Origin: Calendula officinalis
Lineage: Eukaryota; Streptophyta; Magnoliopsida; Asterales; Asteraceae
Direction: 5' to 3'
NCBI GenBank assembly: GCA_963853835.1
Contig: OY970822.1
Coordinates: forward strand, 23,655,058-23,719,057
DNA length: 64,000 nucleotides
Position numbers and translations under genes: made by a program
Part shown: positions 59,801 through 64,000 of the stretch, one piece after another
Layout: each line of letters starts with the position of its first letter
Numbering within the stretch: position 1 is the first letter of the stretch
The notes under the pieces: generated by a model
The model's input: the letters and a program-made list of their open reading frames with translations, nothing else
The model's database searches: none
Told to the model about the DNA's origin: nothing

Positions 59801-60293
59801 TAAAATAGTGCAGAGATTTACTGGATGGTTACCTTTGATCATGTCCTGTTCAAGAAGTGATGTCATTAAACTACTGATCATTGGAAAACCAAGAATGACA
59901 AAGAAATCATGGAAAGATTCTGGTGCTGGATACTTGACTAGAATGATAGATGCTGCTTTTTATCCAGACAACTACCCAGAACAATTTTCTGATCCAGGAA
60001 ATGTTTATGCTTGGAATGTGATTCCAACTGCACAAATGTACTTCTTTGAAAAATCTGGCAAAGTCTGTGAGCTATATTTATATGAAAAAGAATATCCTCA
60101 TTCTGAGAAGACTATGTATCAGATATTCACAAATACAATGATGAAGCCATATGATGCTGTTATGTTCCAAAACAAATTGAATTATTTCACAAAGAGAAAC
60201 AGCAAATACATCATTGAGCAAAGAAGACAACAGAATCAAAGAACCCTTGAGAAAAGAAGAAGAGAACAAGAAGAACAAGAGAAACTTAGTTGA
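56865..60293 (+). CDS. ORF3 of copia element 3, intact (1142 codons)
   Basis: Third ORF after pol, in the position of the Sirevirus 'env-like' gene. Residues about 1-265 form a conserved globular-looking domain (FHNMCAFLRNP, PKAYQQHLVDFWTNAER, SPQWKFLVHTIQHCIS, FLMYPRFLQHII). A Pro/Thr-rich stretch follows (about 280-340). A heptad-like coiled coil (DKVDSLESTVQDCLKYL... to about 535), an acidic Thr/Val linker coded partly by ACTACTGAT words (about 560-665), a second helical stretch (about 800-860), a compact C-terminal domain (INWRVMQNNVIEIIRED...GKPRMTKKSWKDSG, about 960-1110) and a Gln/Arg/Glu tail complete it. I see no signal peptide, membrane anchor or furin-like site, so an envelope role is not supported. 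Function unknown. Homologues in daisy-family annotations are, from memory, often labelled synaptobrevin/longin-like, which the sequence does not support. Confidence 0.85.
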   Translation: MATLQSLNVQTDLKYSEFHNMCAFLRNPVGTKDFRPIVQFLKNSYIKFALTVKPKAYQQHLVDFWTNAERTEGATVPMIKSSVDGKMITITEQSIRHHLQLHDDTGMFTLPKEFIAETLNKMGYEGRLNIVTFQKGLLSPQWKFLVHTIQHCISPKRSTWNEFNKAIASAVVCLCTGQVFNFSYMIFEGMLGNLSTSKFLMYPRFLQHIINIELQNLSTPKNIFIIPELNKKVFSNMRKQFKFSGKETPLFPNMIKDQTLIGEGSIIDTTQIEPQPTPSPLNTAQTPPHIVTQSPTNIEVLNVSQELEINLQSATLHSVEDLPNKTQNISTTYKRKKSSLKDTRGQIESHPRLKELSSKEERGHEARAFTTDTPKVGAQDSENISKTQTSATLSDDSFEELLKGPRCQETTRGGISASSRKKRMSKRPNESPRSDEGRSVELMDRMENLQTNVPVSKPDDLARWSEGSIKTKQLTDKVDSLESTVQDCLKYLTNQGKTIAVMKRHVNTINKRMRLYEHRLHQQTKIIRRLKKKVDDSEAPPVELTKGEKDNIQTMIDESIAAAASSLLNLKETTVDEDQEKMVVDDEPTTAPMEEQTEKETSVVTPTTDIIAVVSKEEEVKAINTTDALSVVTPEVPPVVTTLVITEEEELQLPELIEREKHVIISKPPTPDQPLIIPDIDDNVNWFEVDECTLPPHPKILPEDQLKLFYPKLLLSGIPDMKYIPPPPSACIGKGKEVYDDDYPNRALGHHMVNKINHVRAEKQSRWRIKHRKFWEKVEMYQALEENKKKVQSAIPVQIPAQVKDIQIEAQEAEFKRLRKVEEEHIQCLEELVSECKRTKSELTDDVFEQKTNMIDYLKTKEHSAKSFGRMKMMTIIEKYCAAKKKDLAEQEEKEAKKSKALIPISPTLIKAGSISTTGDTSTPQSKKRKTVTQEQNTQKKSKTQIVPVLEMPVAPLQNNPIINWRVMQNNVIEIIREDKIVQRFTGWLPLIMSCSRSDVIKLLIIGKPRMTKKSWKDSGAGYLTRMIDAAFYPDNYPEQFSDPGNVYAWNVIPTAQMYFFEKSGKVCELYLYEKEYPHSEKTMYQIFTNTMMKPYDAVMFQNKLNYFTKRNSKYIIEQRRQQNQRTLEKRRREQEEQEKLS

Positions 60294-60325
60294 TTGAAAG
60301 ATAATCAATAAGTTTAGGGGGAGAT

Positions 60326-60940
60326 TGTTGGAACAAAATCACAGATCAACTTGATACTGATGCTGCAGTTAGTACTGATCATACTTAGTACTGATGGGGC
60401 AGAAACATATTACTGATGAAGTTGATACTGGTGAAGGCTATAACTTAGTTACTACTGATCAAGGCATATTGAAGATACTACTGATCAATAGTAGTTACTA
60501 CTGACGATGATCTGGACTTAATACTGATCACCAAAGTTACTACTGATGTTACATATTTGCTACTGGTGATGAGTTTTACTACTGATGAGCGTATATGGAG
60601 TATATCGAGTCCGAGATCTTCGTAGAGATAGTTATAGAATGTAAATCAATGTATATCTTTATAATTCGAATGTAAATCAAGTCCTAGAATAACTAGGGTA
60701 AATAGTTTAGCTTCAAGGACTATTATAAATAGTTCCTTACGAATTGTAAACGTACGTGTGTATTGTTAACTCAATAATATACATTGAAGCTTTTTGTGAA
60801 ACTGTGTTCTTAATATTTTCGTTTATTGTTTACAGTTCATTGTTCTTAATACATTGATATAGTGTTGATCCGCTGCAACTTCTATAATCAATTAGATCTA
60901 AGGTGTTTATTAACTTCGTCATAGTTAATCGATCCTGACA
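60326..60940 (+). repeat. 3' LTR of copia element 3
   Basis: 615 bp, TGTTGGAAC...CCTGACA, after the tract AGTTTAGGGGGAGAT. It has 'cagaaaca' and 'actggtgaagg' where LTR D has 'cataaaca' and 'actagtgaagg'. Confidence 0.93.
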
Positions 60941-60945
60941 GTTCT

Positions 60946-62630
60946 GCTGTAATTTATTTTGATATTTGAGCATCTGTGATGCTGTAGGGCTTTGGTGTGT
61001 ATCAGTCATTGTGCATGAGGTCTGATTTTATGGGACTAAGTTTTATTAGGTGAAGCTAAATAATTGAAAAAGAAAACCATGGTGTGTCCAGGTATGTAAT
61101 GACACACTTTGCTTAACATAGATTAAAATAATGCAAGTTCGGTAAACGAAATAGAAATGCTGAAGTTGAACCAGTGTGTACACGGTTGTTATTGTAGAAA
61201 AAGTTGATTTGTATAGTAAACGGTGAGAAAATTAAGATAACTAAATAATTTGTCTGTTTACACACTTCTCTCTTTCTGTTGACTTGCATCTTGGATCTGT
61301 CCATTAACTTCCCACGTTTGTGGCCCAAACTTTGGACTTTTATGATGCTTGGTATTAAAAGATACATAACGATGCTGTCATAAAAGTTATATAAAACAAC
61401 CACATGGAGTACTTTAATATTTGTCTAATTTTAAATTTCTTATTATGTAGTTATTCTCACGTTATCTATACTATATTTCGGTAGGCATAAATATCAAGCA
61501 AAGTTATGTTTGACTTTAAATTTCACATTTCATACAGTATTGTCGAACCTGCTTAATTACTATGAAAGGTATATACAATTTTTTTAACATTGGACTTTGA
61601 TAACTATATGTACGGTACGATAGGTTAGTGAGGGGCGGGTGTATTAGGAATCAAGGACGTGGATGGCCATCACTTGGTGGGCCACCTCATGTGGGAAAAA
61701 AATATATCAAAAGAAAATTTGGTGGAGAAATTTTATATATTCTCAGATAAAGTTTTATAAAAGCCCTCGTTCATTTTGGTACTGGATTCGTGATATCCTA
61801 TACGAATACGTAGCATTTGAAAAGGACTTTGTAATGATACACAATGTGTCCAAAGTTGACTTGAGGGAGCTTGAAAGTGGGGTGTTTGATCATTGATGAT
61901 GGAACTAAAGAAGCAAATCTTGGGTCAAAAGTGAAAACAGATCATATTCTCAAGTCCAAGAGCCCGCATAACCCTTCAGACAGAAAGGCAACTTGGAAAA
62001 ACCCGTGAATTTATCACTTTGATTAATGTTTGCATCTTGAGGATTATGTCTTCTTCAATGCCACAGTTAAAAGTTTAATGCGCTATAGTATAAATGTAAT
62101 GCATCACGTACGGTGATAGGTTTATAGCATCATAGTAAGCTTCGGACCCCATTTTCTATAATTATGATGCATTATTTTTTCATAATTGTGATGCATTAAG
62201 TTTTGAGCTGTTATCCATTTGTTTTCAATTTTATATTTTGTATAAATAAAACTATGATGCAATAACTTTTGTATATGCTTGAGATCGTGTTTTATCTAAC
62301 ATTATAATATTTCAGTTGAACTTTACCATATGGTGCATTAAACTTATCATTAAAAAAACATTGAATATATTTGATAATTTAGTTGAAAATTATTAAATGA
62401 TTTTTTCGTGTAAGGTACATATTAGAAAACCTTTTTTTCTCTCTTTTATATCATAAGTTATATTCTACCCATTAATTAATGCACTATAATATTAAATTAC
62501 CTATGAAATATATTTTGATTAAATTCTTGATCGTACGTGAAAATAAATGTAGTATAAAAAATTGCCATGATATGTTCTTTTTTATCTGTTTATTTCGTCA
62601 ATAATACTATTCTAGATGACATAGTCCATA
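60946..62630. other. Intergenic DNA built from duplicated blocks
   Basis: 61068-61570 matches 9175-10610 (minus its insert), and about 61805-62050 matches about 35625-35895, all in the same orientation. So this copy holds together two blocks that lie 25 kb apart elsewhere in the window. The open frame at 61663-61896 is not conserved in the other copy and I do not call it. AT-rich sequence follows to 62630 with nothing recognised. Confidence 0.5.
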
Positions 62631-62685
62631 CATAACAACCAAACGTCATCCACGTATCGTTAAATTTCATAGCCAAAACAAGGCG

Positions 62686-62720
62686 TTGACTTTGATCCCA
62701 TCAATAATTTCCTATATAAA
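62686..62720 (+). promoter_or_regulatory. Putative gene C promoter (W-box core and TATA box)
   Basis: TATATAAA at 62713-62720 lies 54 bp before the gene C ATG, with a short leader. A W-box core TTGACT at 62686-62691 sits upstream; W-boxes bind WRKY factors and would fit a defence-type gene, but a single core is weak evidence. Confidence 0.4.
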
Positions 62721-62773
62721 CCTTGAACTGCATTTACCTCAAACACACATCACAAACCATATTTATCGATTAA

Positions 62774-63149
62774 ATGGCAGCAGGCTCATCAAACCCTCGT
62801 GATACTTCAGCACGAATAGAAGACCTGGAGTACTTGTATGCATCAAACGCTAATGTATCTAACTTTGTTTCTGTGAAGCTTTCAAGCGAAGGCAACTACC
62901 GTCTCTGGCGGGCGCAGATGATGTGCCTCATGGAGAGCCACAATATGGCCGGCATCGTGGATGACAAATATACAGGTCTAAAAGTTTCTAGCGAGGAGAT
63001 CAAGAAACAATATCATAGTCTTCTCAAAGGCTGGATTTTCGGTTCAATTAGCGAGAATTTACTTGGTGCTGTTTTTGATATCGGTCCTGTCGAACAAGTG
63101 TGGGACAAACTGAAATCATTTTATGATCCAACTCCAGCTCCCCAGCAAG
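62774..63149 (+). CDS. Gene C exon 1: copia-gag-like domain (partial gene)
   Basis: ATG at 62774 (MAAGSSNPRDTSARIEDLEY), 125 codons plus one base, donor CAGCAAG|GTATAT (GT at 63150-63151). It aligns closely with gene B exon 1 (NVSNFVSVKLSSEGNYRLWRA, LLKGWIFGSISENLL, VWDKLKSFYDPTPAPQQ) and has the same phase-1 junction. The open frame continues into the intron to 63328, but the family pattern shows where it should be spliced. Ankyrin and PGG exons would lie right of the window. Gene C is on the opposite strand to genes A and B. Confidence 0.75.
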
Positions 63150-63314
63150 GTATATATGTCTTACCTGATAACACAGTTGTCCCAACGAATCCTAAACATT
63201 TTAAGTATCCTAATCCAACAAGCGTCTTTATGCACACCCGCATTTTAAGTATCAAATCCACTTCTTTTTATCGATCGATTCGATTAGACTTGTCACCAAA
63301 TTTTAAACCCTTAA

Positions 63315-63440
63315 TTGCAGTTGTTTAATTGGCAAACAAATAATATCAAACTTATCGTTATGGTAATTAAATATAAACTGCAATTGTTTAATTGACAAAC
63401 AAATAATATCAAGCTTATCGTTATGGTAATTAAATATAAA
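63315..63440. repeat. Tandem duplication, 2 x 63 bp, in gene C intron 1
   Basis: The phrase GTTTAATTG...ACAAATAATATCAA...GTTATGGTAATTAAATAT occurs twice with a 63-bp period and only a few differences. Confidence 0.85.
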
Positions 63441-63544
63441 ACGGAATATCCCCATCCAAAACATATTTTTGCTATATATAATCCATTTGAAATTTTCATA
63501 CTTAATTTTTAGCCCCGCCGCTTGTTATTTCGAGAATATTTATG

Positions 63545-63620
63545 GAGCCCCAGGACTTGAACATGTGACCTTCAAGTTATAAAATGGGCTCTAACCAACT
63601 AATCTACTAGGATAGATGTT
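63545..63620. repeat. Possible tRNA-derived (SINE-like) fragment
   Basis: The phrase 'ggacttgaacatgtgacc' with a following 'ctaaccaactaatctacta' resembles the reversed T-loop and anticodon end of a tRNA-like sequence. A similar phrase, 'ggacttgaacctataacc...accactaagtt', lies at about 10672-10730. Neither is a functional tRNA gene. Confidence 0.3.
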
Positions 63621-63689
63621 GATTATTTATTTGCAATTACTTATATATCATATTATATATATTAATATCTAAACTCACATCATTATATT

Positions 63690-63830
63690 GATCACCATCC
63701 ACCACCATCCCTACTTACCACCGTGCGCCACCTACCACCATCACCCACCACCACGATCACTACTCACCATCACTATGCACAACCACCCCATCACCATATT
63801 ACTTCCACCACCGCCATCACTATCGTCAAT
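63690..63830. repeat. CCACCAT-rich low-complexity tract
   Basis: Irregular runs of CCACC, CATCAC and ACCACC words. The open frame across it (63688-63936) reflects composition, not a gene. Confidence 0.75.
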
Positions 63831-64000
63831 ACAAAATATAGTTACATGCTACGTACACAGTGTTACATTATGTGGGTACCTTGCTAGTAATTTAGAATAT
63901 AGATTAAGAAATACCATTTTATTTCAAAAGTTTTGATGAAAAAACATAGTCGGATTTTTTTCACAAATTTACATATCGATGGTATTCGCAATTATAACAT

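Larger units (their letters stand above)
49499..60940 (+). mobile_element. Copia element 3 (Sirevirus-like), complete
   Basis: An 11,442-bp element with LTRs of 616 and 615 bp and flanks GTTCT (49494-49498 and 60941-60945). By hand the LTRs differ at about four bases and one indel, the fewest of the three. ORF3 is fully open; gag and pol carry stops. Confidence 0.93.

Noticed and set aside
63688..63936. 82-codon His/Pro-rich frame
   Set aside because: It reflects CCACCAT low-complexity sequence inside the presumed intron of gene C.

Overview
This is plant nuclear DNA, AT-rich and full of transposons. It most likely comes from a daisy-family species, possibly tribe Anthemideae (the Tanacetum/Artemisia/Chrysanthemum group). 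That guess rests on my recollection that the third ORF of the copia elements here, and the fusion of a copia-gag-like domain to ankyrin-PGG proteins, are common in those genomes; I could not run a search. There is no bacterial, organellar or CRISPR signal.

Layout. 1-4101: the 3' part of a Ty3/gypsy-type LTR element with a complete 2.6-kb 3' LTR. 4102-12215: small DNA transposons (one Stowaway MITE and two Mutator-like elements with 9-bp target duplications), the first exon of an ankyrin-PGG family gene (gene A, minus strand) and short minisatellites. 12661-30391: a complete seven-exon gene (gene B, minus strand) whose exons join into one open frame of about 815 codons: copia-gag-like domain, ankyrin repeats, membrane segments, PGG domain. 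Its introns carry MITEs, and intron 1 also carries an 11.4-kb copia element (element 1, 18558-29998). 30426-36304: upstream DNA with a minisatellite, a 1264-bp tandem duplication, MITEs and a 5'-truncated LINE. 36310-60940: two more copies of the same copia family (element 2, 36310-47771; element 3, 49499-60940), in the same orientation and separated by an array of two extra LTRs and three 165-bp spacers. 60941-64000: duplicated intergenic DNA and the first exon of a third family member (gene C, plus strand) that runs out of the window.

The copia elements are about 11.4 kb, with LTRs of 615-619 bp, an initiator-Met tRNA primer site, gag with two distant CCHC knuckles, pol in the -1 frame (protease, integrase, RT, RNase H) and a large third ORF of 1142 codons after pol. 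That layout fits the Sirevirus lineage of Ty1/copia. Each copy keeps a different part open: pol in element 1, nearly all of gag in element 2, ORF3 in element 3. A short motif, ACTACTGAT/ACTACTGGT, recurs in both orientations through the LTRs, gag, pol linker, pol-ORF3 gap and ORF3.

The two strongest observations are these. (1) The two extra LTRs at 47937-48552 and 48718-49333 are chimeras, with 5' halves like element 3 and 3' halves like element 2. Each is flanked on the left by element 3's target duplication and on the right by element 2's, which is a direct trace of stepwise unequal recombination. (2) ORF3 is preceded in all three copies by a conserved TATA box, a telobox-like leader and a possible splice acceptor, which suggests it is expressed separately.
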